Below are positions 17,715-25,613 of a stretch of DNA of 42,261 nt, one piece after another. This DNA comes from Thiotrichales bacterium (GTDB taxonomy: Bacteria > Pseudomonadota > Gammaproteobacteria > JAABTG01), in the NCBI GenBank assembly GCA_011389995.1, contig JAABTG010000028.1:1-42261 (forward strand), written 5' to 3'. The position numbers were made by a program, and so were the translations under genes. Position 1 is the stretch's first letter. Every line of letters begins with the position of its first letter. Under the pieces are notes generated by a model that did no database searches, was not told the DNA's origin, and saw nothing but the letters and a program-made list of their open reading frames with translations.

Positions 17715-18317
17715 TCAGTGCTCCCCCCCGAGCCATTGCGTCACCCGCTCCCGCAGCACCTCCACCCCCTGTTTCTTCGGCGCCGAGAAGAGCTGCACGC
17801 TGACCCCGGTCGCCATTTCCCCGCAGCGTCCGCGGGCCGCCCGCAGGGCCTCGTTCTGCTGGCCGCGACCCAGTTTGTCCGCCTTGGTAAGGAGCAGGTG
17901 CACCTGCAACCGGGCCGCCTCGGCCCATTCCAGCAGATGGAGGTCGAGGTCGCGGAAGGCATGGCGGATGTCCATCACCACCACCAGGCCCGCCAGGGAG
18001 CCGCGCTCCGCCAGATAGCGCCGCAGGGTGAGCTCCCACTGGCGCTGGATGGCCGCCGGCACCCGGGCGAAGCCATAGCCCGGCAGATCCACCAGCCGCG
18101 TGTCCTGCGTAACACTGAAGAAGTTGAGCTCGCGGGTGCGGCCGGGCTGCTTGCTGGTACGGGCCAGGGCCTGGCGCCGGGTCAGGGCGTTGAGCACGCT
18201 GGACTTGCCGGCGTTGGAACGCCCGGCGAAGGCCACCTCCCGCCCGAGGTCGGGGGGAAACTGGGCCGGGGACCGGGCACCGGTGATGAATTCGGCCTTT
18301 TCGAAGGCAAAGGACAT
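17715..18317 (-). CDS. engB: ribosome biogenesis GTP-binding protein EngB/YihA
   Basis: A 200-aa essential GTPase of large-subunit assembly. G1 is GRSNAGKSS (residues 32-40), the switch I Thr is in GRTRELNFF, G3 is DLPGYGFA and G4 is TKADKL. The segment ARTSKQPGRTR is typical of the YihA clade. The divergent arrangement with c4-type cytochrome genes is a familiar gammaproteobacterial synteny. Start ATG at 18317 matches the usual N-terminus. Confidence 0.96.
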   Translation of the reverse strand: MSFAFEKAEFITGARSPAQFPPDLGREVAFAGRSNAGKSSVLNALTRRQALARTSKQPGRTRELNFFSVTQDTRLVDLPGYGFARVPAAIQRQWELTLRRYLAERGSLAGLVVVMDIRHAFRDLDLHLLEWAEAARLQVHLLLTKADKLGRGQQNEALRAARGRCGEMATGVSVQLFSAPKKQGVEVLRERVTQWLGGEH

Positions 18318-18364
18318 GATGTGATAAAGACCTCAGGAATGGCAGCCGCACCACGATGCGGAAA

Positions 18365-18394
18365 TTGACCGGCCGATGAAGATCCTGTTATATA
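18365..18394 (+). promoter_or_regulatory. probable sigma-70 promoter of the cytochrome c gene
   Basis: TTGACC (18365-18370) and TATATA (18389-18394) are spaced by 18 nt. The region down to 18460 is AT-rich, ending in a CAGGAG ribosome site at 18461-18466, 6 nt before the ATG. Confidence 0.6.
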
Positions 18395-18472
18395 CCCGCT
18401 GCCATTTTTTCCGCCGCGGTTCTCAGCGCCGCAAAAAATATACAATATACCTTTAACAATCAGGAGTTGGAC

Positions 18473-18784
18473 ATGAAAAAGATCATCCTCGCCTCTGCAG
18501 CGTGCGCCCTGATGGCTGGCTTCGGTACCGTCCATGCAGGAGACGCCGCCGCCGGTAAGGCCAAGTCCGCCACCTGCGCCGGCTGCCATGGCCCCGACGG
18601 CAACAGCCCGAGCCCCATGTATCCGAAGATCGCCGGCCAGCACGAGAAGTACCTGATAGATTCCCTCAAGGCCTACAAGAGCGGCGCCCGCAACAACGCC
18701 ACCATGAAGGCCATGACCGCGGCGCTGTCCGATCAGGACATCGAGAACCTGGCCGCCTACTACGCCAGCCAGTCCTGTAAGTAG
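18473..18784 (+). CDS. monoheme class I cytochrome c (c4-like half)
   Basis: A 103-aa exported electron carrier with signal peptide (residues 1-22, ending VHA) and one heme site CAGCH (35-39). The pattern [32 protein letters not shown] and [13 protein letters not shown] is that of one domain of cytochrome c4; the axial Met is probably M78 or M81. Start at ATG 18473; a TTG two codons earlier is in frame but lies on the ribosome site. A terminator follows. It probably passes electrons from the bc1 complex to a terminal oxidase, like other c4/c5 proteins. Confidence 0.92.
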   Translation: MKKIILASAACALMAGFGTVHAGDAAAGKAKSATCAGCHGPDGNSPSPMYPKIAGQHEKYLIDSLKAYKSGARNNATMKAMTAALSDQDIENLAAYYASQSCK

Positions 18785-18798
18785 CCCCCGCCTCGAAG

Positions 18799-18825
18799 AG
18801 CCCCTCCCCCAGAGGGGCTTTTTTT
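18799..18825 (+). terminator. rho-independent terminator after the monoheme cytochrome
   Basis: AGCCCCT (18799-18805) pairs with AGGGGCT (18813-18819), followed by a run of seven T residues ending at 18825. It separates the monoheme gene from the triheme gene, which must have its own promoter or rely on read-through. Confidence 0.9.
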
Positions 18826-18878
18826 GCGTGCCATCCATAAGTATTTCAAAATTTAATTTTATGCATTACTGCCGCGCC

Positions 18879-19838
18879 ATGAAGATCACCAATCCATTGC
18901 TGTCCATTGCCCTGCTGCTCGCACCCGTCCTGGCCGTACAGGCCGCGGGTGACCCCGAGGCCGGCAAGTCCAAATCCGCCGCCTGCGCCGGATGCCACGG
19001 CCCCGATGGCAACAGCCCCTCCGCCGAGTTCCCCAAGATCGCGGGCCAGCACGCGAGCTACATCGAGAAGCAACTCAAGGACTACAAGGAGGGACGGCGG
19101 GAGAACGCCATCATGCTCGGCATGGTGGCCGGCCTGTCTCCCCAGGACATGGCGGACCTGGCGGCCTACTACGCCGCCCAGACGGCCACCGCCAGTCCGG
19201 CGGACCAGAAACTCGCTCTCGGCGGCAAGGCCCTTCACTGGGGCGGTGACACCCACAAGGACATCGCCGCGTGCATGGCCTGCCATGGTCCGGATGCCCG
19301 GGGCAACCCCATGGCGAAGTTTCCTACGCTGCGGGGCCAGCACGCCGCCTACACGGAGAAGACCCTGAAGGCGTTCCGCGCCGGCGAGCGTAACAACGAC
19401 CTCAACGAGATGATGCGCCGGGTGGCCGGCAAGATGTCCGACAAGGACATCGCCGCCGTGGCCGCCTACTACAGTGGCCTGGGTGCCGGAACCCCGGCCC
19501 CTGGGACCCCCGGGGACCAGGCAGCCGCCGGGCCGGCCGAGGAAGAGGCCGCGAAAGAGGCCACGGCGAAGCCCCCCGCGGCCGCCTCGAAATCAGGAGA
19601 TGAGGTGATCAAGACCGCCTGTGCGGCCTGCCACGCCACGGGTGCCGCCGGCGCCCCCAAGCTGGGCGACACCGCGGCCTGGGAGCCCCGTGCCGCCAAG
19701 GGGCTGGACACCCTGCTCCACAACTCCATCACCGGGATCGGGGCCATGCCGCCCCGCGGCGGCCACATGAACCTCAGCGACGACGAGGTGCGCAAGGCCG
19801 TGGTGGTGATGCTGGAGCGGGCGGGCCTTAACCCCTGA
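18879..19838 (+). CDS. triheme cytochrome c: c4 diheme fused to a c5-type domain
   Basis: A 319-aa periplasmic cytochrome with signal peptide (residues 1-23) and three heme sites: CAGCH (36-40), CMACH (132-136) and CAACH (248-252). Residues 24-200 are two c4-type domains ([18 protein letters not shown] and the weaker GPDARGNPMAKFPTLRGQH repeat). A linker rich in Pro, Ala and Glu (about 203-240) leads to a third domain with GAMPPRGGHMNLSDDEVRKAV, the cytochrome c5 signature with axial Met M290. The start at 18879 gives the signal peptide; an upstream ATG at 18861 is less likely. c4 and c5 are usually separate proteins, so the fusion is notable. Confidence 0.93.
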   Translation: MKITNPLLSIALLLAPVLAVQAAGDPEAGKSKSAACAGCHGPDGNSPSAEFPKIAGQHASYIEKQLKDYKEGRRENAIMLGMVAGLSPQDMADLAAYYAAQTATASPADQKLALGGKALHWGGDTHKDIAACMACHGPDARGNPMAKFPTLRGQHAAYTEKTLKAFRAGERNNDLNEMMRRVAGKMSDKDIAAVAAYYSGLGAGTPAPGTPGDQAAAGPAEEEAAKEATAKPPAAASKSGDEVIKTACAACHATGAAGAPKLGDTAAWEPRAAKGLDTLLHNSITGIGAMPPRGGHMNLSDDEVRKAVVVMLERAGLNP

Positions 19839-19997
19839 AGTACCCCGGCGGGTGCCGCCGACGGCCATGAGCGGCCGCGGCGGACCCGTGTCCCGGGGCT
19901 CATGACCGGGTGACTGCGGCGGAACCGGCCGTGGAAATCGACGGTCGTATCAGGGATAGTCGCGGCACCAGCCCCAGCACCGCAACCGGAGAACACC

Positions 19998-20690
19998 ATG
20001 ATAAGAATTGCCCTCTGCCTGTTGACCCTCCTGTGGTCCGTCAACGGCGCCGTCGCCCAGGAGTCTGCGCCACCGGATGGCGACCCCCTCTTCGACATCG
20101 CTGGCCAGTACGCCGAGGTGGAACCGCCCCAGCCCACGGCCGACCCGTCCCGGGTGGAGGTGGTGGAGCTCTTCTGGTACGGCTGCCCCCACTGCTACAC
20201 CTTCGAGCCCCACCTCAAGGAATGGCTGGCGGGCAAGCCCGACCATGTGGATTTCCGCCGGACCCCGGCGGTGTTCCGCAAGAACTGGATCCCCCACGCC
20301 CAGGCCTACTATGCCGCCGCAGCCCTCGGCGTGCTGGATCAGTTCCATAGCCCGTTGTTCAAGGCCCTCCACGAGGACAAGCGCCAGATATACACGCCGG
20401 CGGAACTGGCGGACTTCGTGGCCGAGCAGGGCATCGATCGAGCCGCCTTCATCGACGCCTACAATTCCTTCGCGGTGAAGAGCAAGGTCAAGCAGGCCAT
20501 CGTCATGACCCAGCGCTACGGCATCACCGGCGTGCCCGCGGTGGTGATCAACGGCAAGTATCGTACCTCGGGCTCCATTGCCAACGGCTTTCCGGGCGTG
20601 ATCGATGTCATGAACGTGCTGATCGAACAGGAACGCAAGGAGCTCCGCACCCAGCACGCCCGCCATGAGCCCGTCCGAGCCACCCACTGA
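19998..20690 (+). CDS. dsbA: thiol:disulfide interchange protein DsbA
   Basis: A 230-aa periplasmic oxidase that introduces disulfides. Signal peptide is residues 1-20; the active site CPHC is at 63-66 within ELFWYGCPHCYTFEP, and the cis-Pro loop GVPAVV has P180. The helical insert between them is normal. The ribosome site GGAG precedes ATG 19998. The C-terminal tail QHARHEPVRATH is encoded by DNA that also encodes the start of the next gene (26-nt overlap), so the tail may be constrained by that overlap. The position after c-type cytochromes is conserved in related genomes and fits the need for thiol chemistry in cytochrome maturation. Confidence 0.95.
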   Translation: MIRIALCLLTLLWSVNGAVAQESAPPDGDPLFDIAGQYAEVEPPQPTADPSRVEVVELFWYGCPHCYTFEPHLKEWLAGKPDHVDFRRTPAVFRKNWIPHAQAYYAAAALGVLDQFHSPLFKALHEDKRQIYTPAELADFVAEQGIDRAAFIDAYNSFAVKSKVKQAIVMTQRYGITGVPAVVINGKYRTSGSIANGFPGVIDVMNVLIEQERKELRTQHARHEPVRATH

Positions 20691-22482
20691 AGAAGACGGC
20701 GGCTGGAAAACCCGATACCTCGACAGCCTCGATGAGCTGGAGCGCAGGGAGGCGGAATACCAGGAGGTAGAGGAGCTGCTGCGTCGCGCCCTGGGGCGCC
20801 TGGCGCTGGCGGGGATGGACCTGGACACCGGCCTCGATCCCCATCTCGAAGCACTCCGCCAGAGTCTGCGCAGCCACGGCGACCCCCATCAGATTGCCGC
20901 CCTGTGCGGGCGGATAGCCGATCACGCCACATCCATCAAGGAAGACCCCGCAGCCACCGGGGCATCCTCCGGCGAGGTCCTCGCCGCATTGCTGGAAGGC
21001 CTGCCCCTGCCCCGGGCGAAGGCCCGCGAGGCCCGCTCCCTGAGTCTGGAACTGCGTAACCACGGCGCCGGGGAGGACGCCGTCCAACGGCTGAGCGGGT
21101 TCCTCGGGGGGCTCCTCGCGGGGCCGTCTCCGCCCCCCCCGAGCCGGCTCAAGGGACTGCTTGGGCGTCTCGGCGCTCCCTCCGACGCCCCCCCGCCGAC
21201 CCCCGGCGATGACCCGGTGGTCACGACGGTGGGAGATGAACTGGCCCGCATGATGGCGCGGCTGGACACGACCGGGGGACCCCGCGAAGACGCCCGCGCC
21301 CTCACCCGGCGGCTCGCCTCCGCCCGGCGCCTGACCGAACTGAAACCCCTGCTCAAGGATCTGGGCCGCCTGCTGCAGGCATGGCAGACAGAGCTCGGCC
21401 AGACTCACCCACCCGCCGCGGACGATACCGCCATCGCCTCCGCCCTGGCCGCCCTGGTGGAGCGCTTCGACCTGCCGGAGGCCCTGGCGGAGCGGCGCGA
21501 GAGCATCCTGCGGGAACTGCGCCATCGCCCGGCACACGCCTCTCTCGCAACGGTTCTTGGCGACGTCGCCGACCTGGTGGCCGCCATGCGCCAGGACCTG
21601 CTGCGCCAGAGCACCGAACTGGAGCAGTTTCTGTTCGGGGTCAACCACCGGCTGCGCCAGATCGAGGAGCACATCGGCGACGCCGACGTCACCCGCATGG
21701 ACAGCGAGGACAGCGGCCAGACCCTGGAGAAACAGATGCGGGAACGGGTGGCCACCATGCGCCATTCCCTGGCGGCGGCCGCCAGCCTGGACCAGGTCAA
21801 GGGCGCCATCGTGAAGGGGCTGGAACTGGTGGAACACCACCTCGACGACCACCAGGCACGGGAAGCGGAACTCCAGCGGCGGGCCGCCCGGCATATCGCC
21901 AGCCTGCGGGAGCAGGTGCAGGTGCTGGAGGGCGAGGGCAGCCACTTGCGCCAGCGACTGGAAGAGGAACACAGGAAGACCCTCACCGACGCCCTCACCG
22001 GCATATACAACCGCCAGGCCTACGACGAGCACATGGCCAGAAGCTACGCTCACTGGAAGCGCTACGGCGGCCACCTGGGCGTCATCATGATCGACATCGA
22101 CCGCTTCAAGACCCTCAACGACGCCTTCGGCCACCCGGCGGGGGACAAGGTGCTGAAGGCCGTCGCCGGCCACCTTCAGAAGCAGGTGAGGGAGAGTGAC
22201 GTGCTCGCCCGCTACGGCGGCGAGGAGTTCGCGGTGATCCTGCCCGAGACCGATTGCCGGGATGCCCTGGGTGTGGCCGAAAAGCTGCGGGCCCGGGTGG
22301 AGGGTTACGGCTTTCGCCACAAGGGGGAGCCGGTGCGGGTGACCGTGTCCTGCGGCATCACGGCCTTTCGCCCCGGCGATACCCCCCAGACCACCCTGGA
22401 ACGCGCCGACGCACTGCTCTACCGGGCCAAGGGGGAGGGCCGCAACCGCTGCCTCGCCGACTGCCCGGAAGGAGTCGGGTAA
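20665..22482 (+). CDS. diguanylate cyclase with long helical N-terminal region
   Basis: A 605-aa cytoplasmic protein making cyclic di-GMP. The C-terminal GGDEF domain (about 440-600) has the active site GGEEF (518-522), DALTGIYNRQAYDEH, IDIDRFKTLNDAFGH and an inhibitory site RESD (509-512), five residues before GGEEF, so product inhibition is expected. The first 430 residues are helical and coiled-coil-like with no recognised sensor domain or membrane segment; a Pro-rich linker lies near 150-185. It overlaps dsbA by 26 nt, implying translational coupling. Similar N-terminal regions occur in GGDEF proteins at this locus in relatives, but I cannot name the signal. Confidence 0.93.
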   Translation: MSPSEPPTEEDGGWKTRYLDSLDELERREAEYQEVEELLRRALGRLALAGMDLDTGLDPHLEALRQSLRSHGDPHQIAALCGRIADHATSIKEDPAATGASSGEVLAALLEGLPLPRAKAREARSLSLELRNHGAGEDAVQRLSGFLGGLLAGPSPPPPSRLKGLLGRLGAPSDAPPPTPGDDPVVTTVGDELARMMARLDTTGGPREDARALTRRLASARRLTELKPLLKDLGRLLQAWQTELGQTHPPAADDTAIASALAALVERFDLPEALAERRESILRELRHRPAHASLATVLGDVADLVAAMRQDLLRQSTELEQFLFGVNHRLRQIEEHIGDADVTRMDSEDSGQTLEKQMRERVATMRHSLAAAASLDQVKGAIVKGLELVEHHLDDHQAREAELQRRAARHIASLREQVQVLEGEGSHLRQRLEEEHRKTLTDALTGIYNRQAYDEHMARSYAHWKRYGGHLGVIMIDIDRFKTLNDAFGHPAGDKVLKAVAGHLQKQVRESDVLARYGGEEFAVILPETDCRDALGVAEKLRARVEGYGFRHKGEPVRVTVSCGITAFRPGDTPQTTLERADALLYRAKGEGRNRCLADCPEGVG

Positions 22483-22494
22483 GACCGTGAAGGG

Positions 22495-22694
22495 AACCAC
22501 GAAATACGCGAAATATCCGAAATGTTTTTGGGGCGAGACACAGCCTTGCGGTATCGGTGCTGTTACACGAAAACGGGCCCTGGGCGTGGGGCGGGGTTGC
22601 CATGGCAGTTGAAACCAAGCTGCATCGGCGGCTCACCTCTACCGCGCGCCGCTCGATGGGGTTCCTTTTCGTATTTTTCGCGTATTTCGTGGTT
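22495..22694. repeat. 200-bp element bounded by 19-bp perfect inverted repeats
   Basis: AACCACGAAATACGCGAAA (22495-22513) is repeated exactly in inverted orientation at 22676-22694, and the similarity continues inward imperfectly for about 10 more bases. The inner 160 bp has no open frame and no transposase. ACGAA-rich inverted repeats of this kind are scattered in many proteobacterial genomes. It is either a MITE-like non-autonomous element or a conserved intergenic palindrome family. Confidence 0.8.
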
Positions 22695-22731
22695 TACGAA
22701 GTATAGTTTCTATATCCGTATGTTTCGTGCT

Positions 22732-23562
22732 TTACCGGGTCTCAACCTCCACTGGCAGGTCGTCGCGGTTGCCCCACTCGGACCACGCCCCGTGGTAGCC
22801 CCGGACGCCATCGAAGCCGAGGGCCTTCAGCATCACGTAGGTATGGGACGAGCGATGGTGGGTCTGGCAATAGACCACCACTTCCTTGTCGGGCACCACG
22901 CCGAGGGCTGCCAGCTCCTCCAGCAACGCCCCCCTGGCCCGCAGGCGCAGGTTGCGCGACGGGTCCATGGCCCGTACCCAGTCCATGTTCACGGCCCCCG
23001 GGATGTGCCCGCCCCGGGCCGAGTAGCGGCGGGCGCCGCTGTATTCGTCGGGGCCCCGGCTGTCCAGGCACACCACCGCCGGGTCCGCCAGGTGAGCCAT
23101 GATCCAGTCGCCGTCGGCCACGCACTCGGGATGGATGGCCACCTCCCGGCGCAGGGGCTCCGGTTCCACGATGTCCACCGCCGTGGGGTGCCCCTCGTTG
23201 GCCCAGGCATGGAGGCCGCCGTTCAACAGCGACCAGCGCCGATGGCCCACCGCGTCCAGGGTCCACAGCAGGCGTCCGGCCTTGCCGCCGCCCTCATCGT
23301 CGTAGGCCACCACGTGGGTGTCGGGGGTGATGCCGAGGGTGGACATCACCGCCATCAGGTGACCGGCGTCGGGCAACAGTCCGGCCACCGGCGGCCGCGC
23401 CGCCACCAGGGCACCGTAGTCCAGGTAGACGGCACCGGGCACGTGAAGCTGCTGATGGACCTCGGGACGGGACACGTCCACCACCAGCAGGTGGGGGGTA
23501 CCGAGGGCGGATTCGAGTTCCCCGGGCTCGACGATGAGGGGCAGGTCGGGTTTGGTTTCCAT
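22732..23562 (-). CDS. two-domain rhodanese-like sulfurtransferase
   Basis: A 276-aa cytosolic sulfurtransferase of the thiosulfate/3-mercaptopyruvate type. Domain 1 (about 10-130) lacks the catalytic Cys, as usual (VVAYDDEGGGKAGRLLW). Domain 2 ends with the active loop CQTHHRSS, catalytic C232, preceded by the CLDSRGPDEYSG and GGHIPGAVNMDW motifs. The frame extends upstream, but MKT-like METKPDLPLIVEPGEL at 23562 is the sensible start. It diverges from the hox operon. The substrate cannot be told from the loop alone; CQTHHRS-type loops differ from classical SseA (CGSGVTA). Confidence 0.9.
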   Translation of the reverse strand: METKPDLPLIVEPGELESALGTPHLLVVDVSRPEVHQQLHVPGAVYLDYGALVAARPPVAGLLPDAGHLMAVMSTLGITPDTHVVAYDDEGGGKAGRLLWTLDAVGHRRWSLLNGGLHAWANEGHPTAVDIVEPEPLRREVAIHPECVADGDWIMAHLADPAVVCLDSRGPDEYSGARRYSARGGHIPGAVNMDWVRAMDPSRNLRLRARGALLEELAALGVVPDKEVVVYCQTHHRSSHTYVMLKALGFDGVRGYHGAWSEWGNRDDLPVEVETR

Positions 23563-23654
23563 GGCCACAGCATAACGCGGCGGGGACTCCGAAACAGGGG
23601 GTCTGACGGGTGGAATGGGGGCGGCCCGCCCGGGCCCACACCGCGGCATTGACA

Positions 23655-23670
23655 TGGGACAAGGATTGCT
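23655..23670 (+). promoter_or_regulatory. candidate sigma-54 promoter of the hox operon
   Basis: TGGGACA (23655-23661), four bases, then TTGCT (23666-23670): the invariant GG at -24 and GC at -12 are exactly 10 nt apart (23656-57 and 23668-69). Only two bases of the extended consensus differ. Predicted initiation near 23681 leaves a leader of about 49 nt before hoxF. Hox operons of Ralstonia are sigma-54 dependent, which supports the reading. Confidence 0.68.
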
Positions 23671-23729
23671 CCCCCCGGGGCCTATACTCTTGACCGGAGA
23701 CCGTCCCATGGGTTGGAGTCCCCTCATCC

Positions 23730-25613
23730 ATGTCCATCGCGTCACCAGCACCGCAGCCGGCAGCCGCCCTCGGCGCCATCCTCGAACGCCATGACCGGCG
23801 CCCGGAGCAACTCCTGCAGATCCTGCGCGAGGTCCAGGAACACCTGGGCCACGTGTCCGATGACATCCAGGCCCACATCGCCCGGGAGCTCCACCTGCCC
23901 CTGACCCGGGTGCGCGGCGTGGTGGGCTTCTACGCCTTCCTGTCCGCCACCCCCTGGGGACGCTACCGGGTGCTGTTCTCCGACAACATCACGGACCGCA
24001 TGCAGGGCAACATGGACTTGCTGGACCACCTGTGCCGGCGCCTGCTGCTGGAGCCCGGCCACCCCTCCGAAGACGGCCTGGTGTCGGTGGACACCACCTC
24101 CTGTACCGGCCTGTGCGACCAGGGCCCCGGCCTGCTGGTCAACGGCCGGGCCATCCCGGCCATCAGCCGCGAGCGCCTGGACCTCATCGCCGAGTTGATC
24201 CTGGAGGGGCGGCCGGTGACGGCGTGGCCGGCGGAGCTCTTCGCCATCGTCGATAACGTGTGCCGCGCCGACATGGTGCTGGACAACGACCTCGACCCCG
24301 GCGATGCCGTGCGCGCCGCCCTGGCGCGGGGGGACATGTCCCAGGTGGAACAGGCCGCCAACACCCGCTCCTGGCGGGAGGCCAACGTGGCACCGCCCCA
24401 GGGGCCCCTGGCCACCCTCAACGAGATCCGCAGCGCCAACCTGCGGGGCCGGGGGGGCGCCGGCTTCACCACCGCCTACAAGTGGGAGTCCTGCCGCAAC
24501 GCCCAGGGTGAGCAGCGCTACGTGGTGTGCAACGCCGACGAGGGCGAACCCGGCACCTTCAAGGACCGGGTGCTGCTGGCGAGCCATGCCGATCTGGTGT
24601 TCGAGGGCATGACGGTGTGCGCCTACGTGGTGGGCGCCGGGCGGGGTTTCCTGTACCTGCGGGGCGAGTATCGCTACCTGCTGGGGGCCCTGGAGGAGAC
24701 CCTCGCCCGCCGCCGCCGGGACCACCTGCTGGGGCGGGACATCCTCGGCACCCCCGGTTTCAGCTTCGACATCGAGATCCACGTGGGGGCCGGGGCCTAC
24801 GTGTGCGGCGAGGAGTCCGCCCTCATCGAGTCCCTGGAGGGCAAGCGGGGGATCCCCCGCAACCGCCCCCCCTACCCGGTGACCCACGGCTACCTGCAAC
24901 GCCCCACCACGGTGAACAACGTGGAGACCTTCTGCGCCGCCGCCCTCATCGCCGCCCACGGCGGCGACTGGTACCGGGCCACCGGCACGCCCAAGTCCGC
25001 CGGCACCAAGCTCATGTCCGTGGCCGGCGACTGCGCCCGTCCCGGCATCTACGAGGTCCCCTTCGGCACCACGGTGGCGGAGCTTCTCGCCATGAGCGGG
25101 GCCGAGCATACCCAGGCGGTGCAGATCAGCGGCCCCTCGGGCACCTGCATCGGGCCCGACGAGTTCGAGCGACGCATCGCCTTCGAGGACCTGGCCACCG
25201 CGGGCGCCTTCACCGTCTTCGACGAGTCCCGGGACATGTTCGAGGTGGCCCGCAACTACGCCCATTTCTTCGCCCACGAATCCTGCGGCTTCTGCACCCC
25301 CTGCCGGGTGGGCACCACCATCCTCGCCGCCACCATGGACAAGATCCACGACGGCCACGGTACCCCCTACGACCTCGAGGAGATCGCCACCCTCGACCGG
25401 GTGCTCAACCAGAGCGCCCACTGCGGGCTCGGCCACACCTCGTGCAACCCCACCCTGGATACCATCAAACGTTTCCGGCCGGCCTACGAGCTGCATCTGA
25501 AGGACCTGGATTTCGAACCGGCCTTCGACCTCGACGGGGCGTTGCGGCGGGCCCGCCAGATGACGGGCCGTGACGACCCCGGGGCCCACCTCACCACGGA
25601 GCCCGAATCATGA
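23730..25613 (+). CDS. hoxF: NAD-reducing [NiFe] hydrogenase, diaphorase subunit HoxF
   Basis: A 627-aa NuoE-NuoF fusion that transfers electrons between FeS clusters and NAD via FMN. The N-terminal NuoE-like domain (1-180) keeps a CX3C pair (C125, C129), but I see no first Cys pair near VLFSDNITDRMQGN. The NuoF part has the FMN loop GRGGAGF (240-246), GEPGTFKDR, YVCGEESALIESLEG and a 4Fe-4S site with C519, C522, C525 and C565. It matches group 3d bidirectional HoxF in length and motifs. hoxU overlaps its stop (ATGA). Ribosome site GGAG lies about 12 nt before the start. Confidence 0.95.
   Translation: MSIASPAPQPAAALGAILERHDRRPEQLLQILREVQEHLGHVSDDIQAHIARELHLPLTRVRGVVGFYAFLSATPWGRYRVLFSDNITDRMQGNMDLLDHLCRRLLLEPGHPSEDGLVSVDTTSCTGLCDQGPGLLVNGRAIPAISRERLDLIAELILEGRPVTAWPAELFAIVDNVCRADMVLDNDLDPGDAVRAALARGDMSQVEQAANTRSWREANVAPPQGPLATLNEIRSANLRGRGGAGFTTAYKWESCRNAQGEQRYVVCNADEGEPGTFKDRVLLASHADLVFEGMTVCAYVVGAGRGFLYLRGEYRYLLGALEETLARRRRDHLLGRDILGTPGFSFDIEIHVGAGAYVCGEESALIESLEGKRGIPRNRPPYPVTHGYLQRPTTVNNVETFCAAALIAAHGGDWYRATGTPKSAGTKLMSVAGDCARPGIYEVPFGTTVAELLAMSGAEHTQAVQISGPSGTCIGPDEFERRIAFEDLATAGAFTVFDESRDMFEVARNYAHFFAHESCGFCTPCRVGTTILAATMDKIHDGHGTPYDLEEIATLDRVLNQSAHCGLGHTSCNPTLDTIKRFRPAYELHLKDLDFEPAFDLDGALRRARQMTGRDDPGAHLTTEPES

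Noticed and set aside
23649..23698. A TTGACA hexamer (23649) and a TATACT hexamer (23693) upstream of hoxF as a sigma-70 promoter.
   Set aside because: They are 38 nt apart, far from the 16-18 nt needed, and neither has another partner. The overlapping sigma-54 element fits better.
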